Of a stretch of 64,000 nt of DNA, positions 1-8,981 are shown piece after piece. The stretch covers positions 310,001 to 374,000 of the forward strand of contig CAVTVQ010000009.1 of the NCBI GenBank assembly GCA_963738205.1. The letters are read 5' to 3'. Each line of letters opens with the position of its first letter. The first letter of the stretch is position 1. The notes beneath the pieces were generated by a model. The model ran no database searches and was not told where the DNA came from. It saw only the letters and a list, made by a program, of their open reading frames with translations. Position numbers and translations under genes: made by a program. Source of the DNA: DATFQE01 sp963738205 (GTDB lineage Bacteria > Actinomycetota > Thermoleophilia > Gaiellales > Gaiellaceae).

Positions 1-542
1 TCGACTTCGACTTCTCAGAGCGTGTGAACACCACGTTCCGGCCACAGCTTGCCGTCGAGGACGGCACCCAGACCGTGCCGATGGGGCCTGAGGAGGTGGT
101 CGGCGCGCGCGAGCTGCGACAGGACTTCCGGCGCCACGGGGCGATCGGGCACTCGGCGTCCATGCAGCCTGCGACGCGCCTGCAGGTCGATGTTCACGGT
201 ACCGACGGCACGCTCTATCCGAAAGGAACCGCCGTTCCGCAGCGGGCGGACTTCAACACGCTCGACAATCCGTTCTTCTGGAGCTCGCGTCCGAAGCGCG
301 ACGGGATGGTCGACGAGCCGTCGCCCGGCATCCACTTCGTCGTCTTCAACCCATCGAGCGACGACTTCCGCCGCGGGCGGCTCGCGATGGACGGCGTGCT
401 TCCCGACGGGACGCGGCTGCCGTTCGCCCCCCGCGATCGCGGCCAGGGCTTCAACTCGGTCCTGCGGACGACGCACCGGCAGAACTTCCTCGTCCCGCCG
501 CGGCGCCACCGCTCGTTCCCGCTCAGCGAACTGTCCGTTTGA
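1..542 (+). CDS. C-terminal part of an uncharacterised protein (5' end outside window)
   Basis: The reading frame is open from the first base (in-frame residues DFDFSERVNTTFRPQ) and stops with TGA at 540-542. The gene therefore starts upstream, and the GTG at 24 is probably internal. About 180 residues are visible, with no signal peptide or membrane segment. Phrases such as DNPFFWSSRP, GIHFVVFNPSSDDFRRGR and a C-terminal NFLVPPRRHRSFPL are compatible with a heme-peroxidase (DyP-like) or related DUF fold. I cannot assign a family from this fragment, so function is left open. It is followed immediately by a REP-like palindrome at 544-574. The reading frame and codon bias support a real gene; the DyP idea is only a weak guess. 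Confidence 0.6.
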   Translation, partial: DFDFSERVNTTFRPQLAVEDGTQTVPMGPEEVVGARELRQDFRRHGAIGHSASMQPATRLQVDVHGTDGTLYPKGTAVPQRADFNTLDNPFFWSSRPKRDGMVDEPSPGIHFVVFNPSSDDFRRGRLAMDGVLPDGTRLPFAPRDRGQGFNSVLRTTHRQNFLVPPRRHRSFPLSELSV

Positions 543-543
543 G

Positions 544-622
544 CCATGTCGAGGGGTCTGGCCCCTCGACATGGCCGTTTGAGCCTTGGCGTGTGTGCCG
601 AAAGCGTGACGATTCGTCCACG
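544..622. repeat. REP-like palindromic element, copy 1
   Basis: A perfect 13-bp inverted repeat lies at 544-556 (CCATGTCGAGGGG) and 562-574, with a TCTGG centre. The 25 bases 552-576 recur exactly at 27336-27360, directly upstream of a RAYT-type transposase gene. The next ~45 bases are also similar between copies: both hold a GTGTGCCGA(A/G)AG block followed by TCCAC. It sits two bases after the stop of the first gene, a typical REP position. It could also act as a transcript-end hairpin, but it has no U-run. Confidence 0.75.
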
Positions 623-734
623 GGGCGCGGACATGTGGACGGTGTCGGTGACGATCGCGGGGTACGCGGGCTGCCGAGGAGCCGCATTCGTGCTCTGAGG
701 CGCTTCGGCTGCCCCTGTGCGCGATCTACCCGAT

Positions 735-1778
<1,044 letters not shown>

Positions 1779-1785
1779 CGCGCCC

Positions 1786-1791
1786 TATCAT
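1786..1791 (+). promoter_or_regulatory. Putative -10 box for tRNA-Leu
   Basis: TATCAT, 12 bases before the tRNA 5' end, lies within the small inverted repeat CTATC-atcgc-GATAG (1785-1799). It sits in the 25-bp gap between divergent pfkA and the tRNA. Position and match only; no -35 is clear. Confidence 0.3.
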
Positions 1792-1803
1792 CGCGATAGC
1801 CGG

Positions 1804-1887
1804 GCCGAAGTGGCGGAACTGGTAGACGCGCCGGACTCAAAATCCGGTGGCCTTCGGGCCGTGTGGGTTCGATTCCCACCTTCGGCA
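1804..1887 (+). tRNA. tRNA-Leu (CAA anticodon)
   Basis: The cloverleaf is visible: acceptor GCCGAAG (1804-1810) pairs with CTTCGGC (1880-1886), followed by an A discriminator. The anticodon stem CCGGA/TCCGG encloses loop CTCAAAA, giving anticodon CAA (reads UUG). A long variable arm (GGCCTTCGGGCC region) and a TTCGATT T-loop identify a class II leucine tRNA. The 3' CCA is not encoded (ATCA follows), so it must be added by CCA nucleotidyltransferase. Confidence 0.95.
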
Positions 1888-1966
1888 TCACGCGGGGGAG
1901 CCGCCCGGTTCCCCCAGCTCCTCGGGCGTGCTGCGGTTCCGGGTTGCGGTGGCGCCCGTGCCCACC

Positions 1967-2003
1967 CATACTTGCGTCCCGGTTGGAGGGAGAGCCCAAC
2001 CGG
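1967..2003 (+). promoter_or_regulatory. livJ promoter -10 and 5' leader hairpin
   Basis: CATACT at 1967-1972 resembles a -10 box. Transcription would begin near 1979, where a perfect 8-bp stem CCGGTTGG/CCAACCGG (1979-1986 with 1996-2003) starts. This would place a hairpin at the very 5' end of the liv transcript, about 50 bases before the livJ start, either protecting the mRNA or regulating it. Inference from sequence only. Confidence 0.35.
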
Positions 2004-2051
2004 AGGGCGAATGCGGCGGGCACGAAAGACGGCGACACGGAGGAGGAGCAC

Positions 2052-3376
2052 TTGCTGAAGGAACGACGATTTATCGGATTGCTGATCCCCGTTGTCGCCG
2101 CGCTCGCGCTGGCTGCTGCGGGCTGCGGCGGTGACGACGAGGCGGCGGCGATGGCGGCGGAGGCGGCGGCGCAGCGACCGCGCTTCCTTCGGCCGCATGT
2201 GGGCCGATCCGCTACGAAGGCGACGGCGACCCGGAGATGCTCATCGCCTCCGACTTCCCGCTCCAGGGCGCGAACCGCGCGCTCACGACGGAGATGGCGG
2301 ACGCGGTCGAGTTCGAGCTGCAGTCGCGCAACTGGGAGGCCGGCGGCGTGAAGATCGGCTTCCAGTCCTGCGACGACTCGACTGCGCAGGCGGGTAGCTG
2401 GGACTCGGCGAAGTGCTCCTCGAACGCTCGCGCGTACGCAGGGAACACGAGCATGCTGGGCCTGATCGGAACGTTCAACTCGGGGTGCGCGAAGCTCGTC
2501 ATCCCCGTGCTGAACCGTGAAGCCTTGGCGATGGTGAGCCCGTCGAATACCTACCCGGGCCTCACCGAGGGCGGTCCCGGCACCGAGGCCGGCGAGCCGG
2601 ACAACTACTACCCGACCGGCAAGCGGAACTACGCACGCGTGGTCTGGAACGACCAGTTCCAGGGCGCTGCCAACGCGCAGTTCGCGAAGTCGTTGGGGCT
2701 GAAGAAGGTCTTCATCCTCAACGACGGCGAGACCTACGGGCTCGGGATCGCGACGCTGTTCGACCAGTACGCGAAGAAGCTCGGGATCACGATCCTGGGG
2801 AACCAGAAGTGGGACAAGAAGGCCTCGAGCTACGAGTCGCTCGCGAGCCGCGTCAAGGCCTCCGGCGCCGATTCCGTCTTCCTCGGCGGGATCGTCTGCA
2901 ACAACGGCGGCAAGCTGATCAAGGACATCAAGGCCGCCAACCCGAACGTCACGCTGCTCGGGCCCGACGGCTGGACGCCGATCAGCGCGACGATCGAGGG
3001 TGCAGGGGGTGCGGCGAACGACATGTACATCAGCCAGCCGGGAATCCCGACCGATCAGCTGACGGGTGCCGGCAAGACGTTCGTCGACGACTTCAAGGCC
3101 GAGACCGGCAAGAAGACGGTGGATCCCTACACCGCCTACGCGGGCCAGGCTGCGGTCGTGCTGCTCGATGCGATCGATCGTGCGAAAGGCGACCGGTCGA
3201 AGGTGGCCGAAGAGCTGTTCAACACGAAGATCACGGACGGCATCCTCGGCGACTTCGAGATCGACGCGAACGGCGACACGACGCTCGGAACGGTCACGTT
3301 CTTCCAGGTGAAGGGCGCGAAGCCCGAGTTCGTCAAGACGCTGACGCCGGACGTCAGCTTCGTCGGCGGAAACTAG
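2052..3376 (+). CDS. livJ: Branched-chain amino acid ABC transporter, substrate-binding lipoprotein (frameshift near 2134-2152)
   Basis: Periplasmic-type binding protein of a LIV transporter. The TTG start at 2052 follows AGGAGGAG (2041-2048). It encodes a lipoprotein signal peptide (GLLIPVVAALALAAAGC) with lipobox LAAAGC, so the mature protein is membrane-tethered. After GDDE the frame breaks: the continuation (AACGPIRYEGDGDPEMLIAS... to TAG at 3374) lies one base back. It is open from 2135, after a stop at 2132. The switch falls in a GGC/GCG-rich stretch (2134-2175), as expected for loss of one base. The mature region (about 400 residues) shows the Peripla_BP_6 fold: NTSMLGLIGTFNSGCAK, GLKKVFILNDGETYG, VDPYTAYAGQA. 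First gene of a five-gene operon. Either a consensus error or a real mutation; the rest of the gene is under normal codon bias. Confidence 0.85.
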
Positions 3377-3398
3377 AAGGCAACGAGAACTGGTCAGC

Positions 3399-3422
3399 GG
3401 GGGAGGGCTTCGGCCCTCCCCC
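3399..3422 (+). promoter_or_regulatory. livJ-livH intercistronic hairpin with UUCG loop
   Basis: A perfect 10-bp stem GGGGGAGGGC / GCCCTCCCCC encloses the tetraloop TTCG, closed by C-G, one of the most stable RNA hairpins known. There is no T-run, so full termination is unlikely. It is better read as an mRNA-stabilising or partial attenuating element that lets livJ be made in excess over the permeases, as in many binding-protein operons. Confidence 0.6.
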
Positions 3423-3440
3423 AGGCAATAGGAGGACGAG

Positions 3441-4499
3441 ATAGCGATCCAGGCCCGGAGCGAACGCTCCCCCTCCTTCGTCAGCCGGCTCCCCGAGCTG
3501 CTCGTGCCGGCGATCGGCGGCTTCCTGGTCGTCGTCGTGGCCGTGTGGCTCGTCGTCAACCTGATCAAGACGCCGGACGAGTTCTACCGCCTGTTCCTGA
3601 TCGGCCTCACGAACGGCGCCATCTACGGGCTCGTGGCGCTCGGCTACTCGCTGGTCTACGGCATCCTCGAGCTGATCAACTTCGCGAACGGCGACGTGTT
3701 CATGCTCGGCGGGATGCTCGTGGCGACGATGGTCGGGTGGTTCGGGCTCACCTCGGGCGACTCGGGCATCGTCCTCTGGGGCCTGATCCTGGTCATGCTC
3801 GCGATCGTGATGGCCTTCTGCGCGACCCTCAACGCGACGATCGAGCTGATCGCGTACAGGCCCTTACGCAACGCGCCTCGCCTGGCGCCGCTGATCACGG
3901 CGATCGGCGTGTCGTTCATCCTCCAGAACGTCGGGCTCGTCTGGAAAGGGGCCAGGCCGACGTCGGTCGAGTCGATCCTCCCGCGCGGCGACGTGTTCAC
4001 GATCGGCGGCGTCGCCTATACGTGGGACAAGCTGATCGTGGTCGTCTTCACGATCCCGGTGCTGTTCCTGCTCATGTGGCTCGTGCAGTCGACCAAGCAG
4101 GGCAAGGCGATGCGGGCCACCGCCCAGGATCGCGACGCCGCGGCGATGATGGGCATCAACGTCAACCGGACGATCTCATTCACGTTCGTGCTGGCAGGCG
4201 CGCTGGCGGGCGCTGCGGCGCTGCTCTACGCGCTCTACATCACGAACATCCGCTACGACGAGGGTTTCCGCCTCGGCCTGATCGCCTTCACCGCTGCCGT
4301 CGTCGGCGGGATCGGCAACCTCCCGGGCGCCGTCCTCGGCGGCGTGCTGATCGCCATGATCGAATCGTTCAACAACGGGCTCTCGTGGGCCACGCCTGGG
4401 AGCGACTGGACGCAGTCGATCATCTTCGCGATCCTCATCATCATCCTCGTGTTCCGACCCGAGGGCCTGCTCGGGGAGCGCACGCCCGAAGGGGGCTAG
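3441..4499 (+). CDS. livH: Branched-chain amino acid ABC transporter permease LivH (non-canonical ATA start?)
   Basis: Inner-membrane permease of the LIV system. GLTNGAIYGLVALGYSLVYGILELINFANGD is the classic LivH N-terminal region, and the C-terminus FRPEGLLGE is also typical. Multiple hydrophobic segments span the rest. Start choice: a strong AGGAGG at 3430-3435 points to codon 3441, which is ATA, not ATG. The frame is open back to TAG at 3429, and residues from 3444 (AIQARSERSPSFVSRLPELL) look like a normal LivH leader. The first standard start is GTG at 3504, with no Shine-Dalgarno and loss of about 20 residues. I prefer the SD-supported position. The stop TAG (4497-4499) overlaps the GTG of livM by one base. 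Confidence 0.88.
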   Translation: MAIQARSERSPSFVSRLPELLVPAIGGFLVVVVAVWLVVNLIKTPDEFYRLFLIGLTNGAIYGLVALGYSLVYGILELINFANGDVFMLGGMLVATMVGWFGLTSGDSGIVLWGLILVMLAIVMAFCATLNATIELIAYRPLRNAPRLAPLITAIGVSFILQNVGLVWKGARPTSVESILPRGDVFTIGGVAYTWDKLIVVVFTIPVLFLLMWLVQSTKQGKAMRATAQDRDAAAMMGINVNRTISFTFVLAGALAGAAALLYALYITNIRYDEGFRLGLIAFTAAVVGGIGNLPGAVLGGVLIAMIESFNNGLSWATPGSDWTQSIIFAILIIILVFRPEGLLGERTPEGG

Positions 4500-5866
4500 T
4501 GGACCTCTCGTCGCTTCTGAGGGTCGATCGACCCACCTTCGATGCGGAACTGCGACGGCGGGCGATCAGAGGCGCGATCGGCGCGGTGATCGCATTCCTG
4601 TGGATCGGGATCTTCGAGGAGATCTCGGTCACGCTCTTTGCCGCGATTCTCGTCGGGCTGGCGTTCTACGTGCCGCCCTGGGGCATGGTGCGATTCGGGA
4701 AGTACATCACGGCGGGCGCGGCGATCCTGCTCGTCTTCCTCTATCCGTACTACCGCGCAGACCTGTTCGAGCTGCCCCTGCTGGGATCGTTCCCCAGCGT
4801 CGACACCGCCGTGACGATGACGATCTTCATCATGATGGCGCTCGGCCTGAACATCGTGGTCGGGTATGCGGGGCTGCTGGACCTCGGCTACGTGGCCTTC
4901 TACGCCATCGGCGCCTACACCGCGGCCTGGTTCGCCTCCCCGCACTTCGGCGAGAGCGTCACCCAGCACATCGGTTCCGTCGGCGTCAGCCCGCAGGCGG
5001 CCGGCTTCCACTTCTCGATTTGGCTCGTCGTGGCGATGGCCGGGATCCTGGCCGCGTTCGCGGGCGTGTTAATCGGCCTGCCGACACTGCGGCTCCGCGG
5101 CGACTACCTCGCGATCGTCACGCTCGGCTTCGGCGAGATCATGCCGCAGATCGCCAGGAACGGCGACAACCTCTTCGGCACGGGCTTCAACCTGACGAAC
5201 GGCGCCCAGGGGATCAACCCGATCGACCCGCCGGGGTTCGGCCAGCGGCTGTCCGACTGGCTCGGGCTTCCCTCGGACTTTCTGGCTGTCGACAACGGCA
5301 TCAACTGGTTCTTCTGGACGGCGCTCGTCCTGCTGCTCTTCACGGTCTTCTGCTCCGTCCGGCTCCGCGACTCGCGGCTCGGGCGCGCCTGGATCGCGAT
5401 TCGCGAGGACGAGACCGCGGCGGCGGCGATGGGGGTGCCGCTCATGCGCACGAAGACGTGGGCATACGCGGCCGGTGCGTTCTTCGGCGGGATCGCGGGC
5501 GCCTACTACGCGAGCTTCAAGAGCGGGACGTTCCCGGACGACTTCTTCTTCAACATCTCCGTGTTCATCCTCTGCATGGTCATCCTCGGCGGGATGGGCA
5601 ATATCTGGGGCGTCATCCTCGGCGGCGGCTTCCTCGCCTATCTCAACCAGGAGGGCCTCGGCAACATCGGCGCCAAGTTCAACAGCACCTTCGGGACCGA
5701 CATCGACGTCCCGCTGTACCAATTCGGGATCTTTGGGCTCATCCTCGTCGTGGTGATGCTCTTCCGGCCCGAGGGCCTGATCCCGAGCTCGCGACGGAAG
5801 CTCGAGTTCCAGGAGGGCGTGCACGACGAGCCGTTGTACGACGTGCGGGGAGGGCCGGAGGAATGA
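4499..5866 (+). CDS. livM: Branched-chain amino acid ABC transporter permease LivM
   Basis: Second permease of the LIV transporter, 455 residues, starting at GTG 4499, which shares a base with the livH stop (TAGTG). The first ~110 residues form an N-terminal hydrophobic extension. The LivM core then begins at MALGLNIVVGYAGLLDLGYVAFYAIGAYT and includes the cytoplasmic-loop signature LRLRGDYLAIVTLGFGEI, the EAA-like loop RLGRAWIAIREDETAAAAMG and the end LFRPEGLIP. It would pair with LivH in the membrane and dock LivG/LivF through the EAA loop. The stop TGA overlaps livG ATG (ATGA), indicating translational coupling. Confidence 0.95.
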   Translation: MDLSSLLRVDRPTFDAELRRRAIRGAIGAVIAFLWIGIFEEISVTLFAAILVGLAFYVPPWGMVRFGKYITAGAAILLVFLYPYYRADLFELPLLGSFPSVDTAVTMTIFIMMALGLNIVVGYAGLLDLGYVAFYAIGAYTAAWFASPHFGESVTQHIGSVGVSPQAAGFHFSIWLVVAMAGILAAFAGVLIGLPTLRLRGDYLAIVTLGFGEIMPQIARNGDNLFGTGFNLTNGAQGINPIDPPGFGQRLSDWLGLPSDFLAVDNGINWFFWTALVLLLFTVFCSVRLRDSRLGRAWIAIREDETAAAAMGVPLMRTKTWAYAAGAFFGGIAGAYYASFKSGTFPDDFFFNISVFILCMVILGGMGNIWGVILGGGFLAYLNQEGLGNIGAKFNSTFGTDIDVPLYQFGIFGLILVVVMLFRPEGLIPSSRRKLEFQEGVHDEPLYDVRGGPEE

Positions 5867-6639
5867 CCGACCTGCTCGTAGCGACAGGGCTCCGGAAGGA
5901 GTTCGGCGGGCTCGTCGCCGTCAACGACGTCGACTTCACCATCCCGGAGCGCTCGATCGTGAGCCTGATTGGGCCGAACGGTGCCGGCAAGACGACGCTC
6001 TTCAACATGCTCACCGGCGTCTACAAGCCGACGGCGGGCGTGATCGAGTTCGACGGGACGGACATCACGGGCAAGCCCCCGCATGCCGTCACAGAGCGCG
6101 GCGTGGGACGGACCTTCCAGAACATCCGCCTCTTCAACTTGATGACGGCGCGCGAAAACGTGCTCGTAGGCATGCACTCGCGCCTGCGCAGCGGAATCGT
6201 CAAGAGCGTCCTGCGCACCCCGCGCCAGCGCCGCGAGGAGCGAGAGGCCCTAAAGGAGGCCCGCGAGCTTCTCATCTTTTCCGGGCTGCGGAGCGGCCAC
6301 GAGGAGTATGCCCGGAACCTGTCGTACGGGGACCAGCGGCGGCTCGAGGTCGCGCGTGCGCTCGCGACCGACCCGAAGCTGCTCCTCCTCGACGAGCCGA
6401 CAGCCGGCATGAACCCGCAGGAGACCGCGGACTTCACCGCGTTCGTCGCGCGGCTGCGCGAGGAGCGCAACCTCACGGTGCTGATGATCGAGCACGACAT
6501 GAAGGTCGTCATGGGCATCTCCGACCGCGTGAGCGTGCTGGACTACGGAGAGAAGATCTCCGAGGGCGCCCCGCAGGATGTGCAGCGCGATCCGAAGGTG
6601 ATCGAGGCGTACCTCGGGACCGCGGCGGTGACGCAGTGA
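5863..6639 (+). CDS. livG: Branched-chain amino acid ABC transporter ATP-binding protein LivG
   Basis: A 258-residue ABC ATPase powering the LIV importer at the cytoplasmic face. Walker A GPNGAGKTT (about residue 34), Q-loop FQNIRLF, signature LSYGDQRR (Y replaces the more usual G), Walker B LLLLDEPTAGMNP and the H-loop IEHDMKVVM are all intact. The insertion HSRLRSGIVKSVLRTPRQRREE between the Q-loop and signature is typical of LivG and distinguishes it from LivF. It starts at ATG 5863 inside the livM stop and ends overlapping the livF GTG. Confidence 0.95.
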   Translation: MTDLLVATGLRKEFGGLVAVNDVDFTIPERSIVSLIGPNGAGKTTLFNMLTGVYKPTAGVIEFDGTDITGKPPHAVTERGVGRTFQNIRLFNLMTARENVLVGMHSRLRSGIVKSVLRTPRQRREEREALKEARELLIFSGLRSGHEEYARNLSYGDQRRLEVARALATDPKLLLLDEPTAGMNPQETADFTAFVARLREERNLTVLMIEHDMKVVMGISDRVSVLDYGEKISEGAPQDVQRDPKVIEAYLGTAAVTQ

Positions 6640-7379
6640 GCACCTCACCCCCGCGGGCCGGCGCCGGCACGATCCTCGAGGTCGAGGACGTCCACACCTA
6701 CTACGGCTCGATCCAGGCGCTCAAGGGCATCTCGCTCCAGGTCCGCGAAGGCGAGATCGTCACGCTGATCGGCGCCAACGGCGCGGGCAAGTCGACCACG
6801 CTTCGCTCGATCAACGGCCTCAACCATCCGCGCGAGGGGAAGATCCGCTTTCAGGGCAAGGACATCACCGACACGGCGCCGCACGAGGTCGTGAAGCTGG
6901 GCATCAGCCAGTCGCCGGAGGGCCGGCGGCTGTTCTCGCGCATGAGCGTGCTCGAGAACCTCGAGATGGGCGCGTTCCAGCGCGCCGACCGCTCGGGGCT
7001 GAACGAGGACCTCGACCGCGTCTACTCGCTCTTCCCGCGCCTCGCCGAGCGCAAGAACCAGAAGGCGGGGACGCTGTCGGGCGGCGAGCAGCAGATGGTC
7101 GCGATCGGCCGGGCGCTGATGGCGCACCCGAAGCTGCTCATGCTCGACGAGCCGTCGATGGGCCTGGCGCCGATCTTCGTCGAGAAGATCTTCGAGATCG
7201 TCAGAGAGATCAACGCCCAGGGCACGCCGATCCTGCTCGTGGAGCAAAACGCCCTGATGGCGCTCGAGACCGCGCACCGCGGCTACGTGCTCGAGACCGG
7301 GAAGATCACCCTCTCCGACGATGCGAAGGCCCTGCAGACGAACGAAAAGGTCCGCAAGGCCTACCTCGGCATCGACTGA
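6636..7379 (+). CDS. livF: Branched-chain amino acid ABC transporter ATP-binding protein LivF
   Basis: A 247-residue partner ATPase of LivG and last gene of the operon. Walker A GANGAGKSTT, the LivF-type stretch SQSPEGRRLFSRMSVLENL, signature LSGGEQQM, Walker B LLMLDEPSMGLAP and H-loop VEQNA (Gln-Asn in place of His, usual in LivF) are visible. The GTG at 6636 overlaps the livG stop. The stop at 7377-7379 is followed within 12 bases by three tandem 16-bp repeats and a convergent gene. Confidence 0.95.
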   Translation: MSTSPPRAGAGTILEVEDVHTYYGSIQALKGISLQVREGEIVTLIGANGAGKSTTLRSINGLNHPREGKIRFQGKDITDTAPHEVVKLGISQSPEGRRLFSRMSVLENLEMGAFQRADRSGLNEDLDRVYSLFPRLAERKNQKAGTLSGGEQQMVAIGRALMAHPKLLMLDEPSMGLAPIFVEKIFEIVREINAQGTPILLVEQNALMALETAHRGYVLETGKITLSDDAKALQTNEKVRKAYLGID

Positions 7380-7390
7380 AACGCGACGCG

Positions 7391-7438
7391 CCTAAACGCT
7401 ACGCGTCCTAAACGCTACGCGTCCTAAACGCTACGCGT
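7391..7438. repeat. Three perfect tandem copies of a 16-bp unit
   Basis: The unit CCTAAACGCTACGCGT occurs at 7391-7406, 7407-7422 and 7423-7438 without mismatch, with a partial fourth (CCTA) running into the stop codon of the minus-strand gene. It lies in the 60-bp gap between the convergent livF and LarA-like genes. Each unit holds the palindrome ACGCGT. No terminator hairpin is seen here, so this array occupies the place where a bidirectional terminator would be expected. Confidence 0.85.
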
Positions 7439-7439
7439 C

Positions 7440-8954
7440 CTAGTTAGACGGCGTCCTACCGATGGTCAAGGGGAAGTACGGTGGGGCGATCAGGAAGCCC
7501 GTGTGCTGCTCCGCGGGGCCGCGCTCGCGCGCCATCGACAGCGCGGCGCCGATGCCGTGGGTGGGGACGAAGCCGAGCAGGCGCGCAGCGGTCGCGTCGC
7601 GGCAGCCGGCGATCAGGACGGCGCCGAGGCGGGACACCGCGGGGGCGCAGCCGGCCCAGTCGACGAACGGGAGCAGCGGATGGCAGGAGCGGCCGTCGCG
7701 GTAGGCCGCGATCGCGCGGGCGTCGGACGCGACTCGCGGCTCCGCTTCGGCCAGCTCGTCCGGCTCGCGCACGCCGGTGCGCAGGGCGCCGAAGAATGCG
7801 CGGTAGGGCGCCTGCGTCGGGTGCGCGAAGCGGCGCCGGAACGAATGGGCGAGCACGACGGTGCCGCCGTCCACGACCGGGAACGAGTCGCGCCACAGCC
7901 GCAACGCCAGTCCGAGCCCCAGCCCTGCAGCGAGCAGCGGGTTCGGCGCCTCCCGCGGCAGGTGGTAGGTGAGGCGCGGGATGCCGAGCACGAGCGTGTC
8001 CAGGGGCCGCTCGAGCACGGCCGATCGCGCTTCGACGGCCCGCAGCAGCGCTTCGGCGTGCGCAACCGAAGGTGGACCGGCGAAGGCCGCTGTTGCGGTC
8101 AGCTCCCGGGGCACGCTCTGCAGGACGCGGTGCCGGATCCCGCTCGGCAGGGCTCCGAAGAGCCGTCGACCGGGCAGTCGCGTCAGCCGGTCGATCGCCT
8201 CGCGCTCGTACGGGTACCCATGCAGCGCTCCCGAGAGCGACGGGTTGTTGAGCGCGAGCGACGCGCCGAGCATCGGGACGCGGCCCGCGAGCGCGCGCTC
8301 GAGCGCCAGGCCGAGACGCCAGCCCTGTGAGGACGCGGTCTCCAGGAGCGAGTCGCTGCCGGCCGCCCGCAGGGCCTCCGGGCCGGCCGCACCGAGCAGG
8401 GCGGCCGGGCCGCCGTGCAGCACGGTCTCTGCGGCTGTGACCGTCACGACGAGGTCCGTGTCGACGAGCGCGCGGTTGACGCGGAGCGGCACGCGGCCCT
8501 CGTCGCCCAGGTGGAGCAAATCCGGGCTCTCGGCGTCGTGCACGACCACCTGGCCGTGGAAGCGGCGACCGAACTCGGGCGACACGAGCAGCTCGCGCTC
8601 CGCTCGGCCGGCGCGACGCGTCAACCCGCCCGCGACCAGGAGCGTCTGGCGCTCGAGCGGGATTCCGAGCCGCTCGAGCTCTGACACAGTCGCTGCGATC
8701 GCGGTCTGGCGCGGATCGCGGAGGGTGCCGGGCAAGGGGAGCGCGGGTGGCTCCACGACGATCGTCGCCCGGCCGCCGCGCGGCGCGAGCTGTTGCAGGG
8801 AAGCGCCCGTGAGCGGAAACCGGAGCGCGTCGGCGACCGCGGCCGCGACGTCGGCGATCGGTTCGACCGGAGGCGGCGGCGTGACGAGCTCGGCGTCGTC
8901 GGGCGCGTTGACCACGACGACGCGAGAGCCGGCGAGGAGCGGGACGCGCGGCAC
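7440..8954 (-). CDS. LarA-like (DUF2088) protein
   Basis: A 504-residue soluble protein with the N-terminal fold of nickel-pincer lactate racemase LarA. The segment VVVHDAESPDLLHLGDEG, followed by VPLRVNRALVDTDLVVTVTAAETVLHGG, aligns in order with the LarA core (HDP..., then the substrate-analogue H...GG segment). However, the usual SGGRKSI-type lysine/arginine signature reads GPAALLGAAGPEAL, so classic LarA chemistry is doubtful. The C-terminal ~200 residues are longer and more divergent than in LarA. The start is taken as GTG 8954 (MPRVPLLAGSRVVVVNAP), only 27 bp from the divergent polA start. No larB/larC/larE accompanies it. Function is unknown beyond the family. Confidence 0.6.
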   Translation of the reverse strand: MPRVPLLAGSRVVVVNAPDDAELVTPPPPVEPIADVAAAVADALRFPLTGASLQQLAPRGGRATIVVEPPALPLPGTLRDPRQTAIAATVSELERLGIPLERQTLLVAGGLTRRAGRAERELLVSPEFGRRFHGQVVVHDAESPDLLHLGDEGRVPLRVNRALVDTDLVVTVTAAETVLHGGPAALLGAAGPEALRAAGSDSLLETASSQGWRLGLALERALAGRVPMLGASLALNNPSLSGALHGYPYEREAIDRLTRLPGRRLFGALPSGIRHRVLQSVPRELTATAAFAGPPSVAHAEALLRAVEARSAVLERPLDTLVLGIPRLTYHLPREAPNPLLAAGLGLGLALRLWRDSFPVVDGGTVVLAHSFRRRFAHPTQAPYRAFFGALRTGVREPDELAEAEPRVASDARAIAAYRDGRSCHPLLPFVDWAGCAPAVSRLGAVLIAGCRDATAARLLGFVPTHGIGAALSMARERGPAEQHTGFLIAPPYFPLTIGRTPSN

Positions 8955-8969
8955 GACGGGGGCACACCG

Positions 8970-8975
8970 TACAGT
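8970..8975 (+). promoter_or_regulatory. polA leaderless -10 box
   Basis: TACAGT ends six bases before the polA GTG (8982), so transcription would begin at or next to the start codon. No Shine-Dalgarno is present. Confidence 0.45.
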
Positions 8976-8981
8976 TGCGGT

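Noticed and set aside
1894..1915. GGGGGA...TCCCCC hairpin after tRNA-Leu as a terminator
   Set aside because: Weak inner stem and no T-run; plausible but not supportable as a terminator call.
8955..8981. Reading the N-terminus of the LarA-like protein from far upstream inside polA
   Set aside because: The minus-strand frame stays open to ~10088 only as a shadow of polA. Family similarity begins near GTG 8954.
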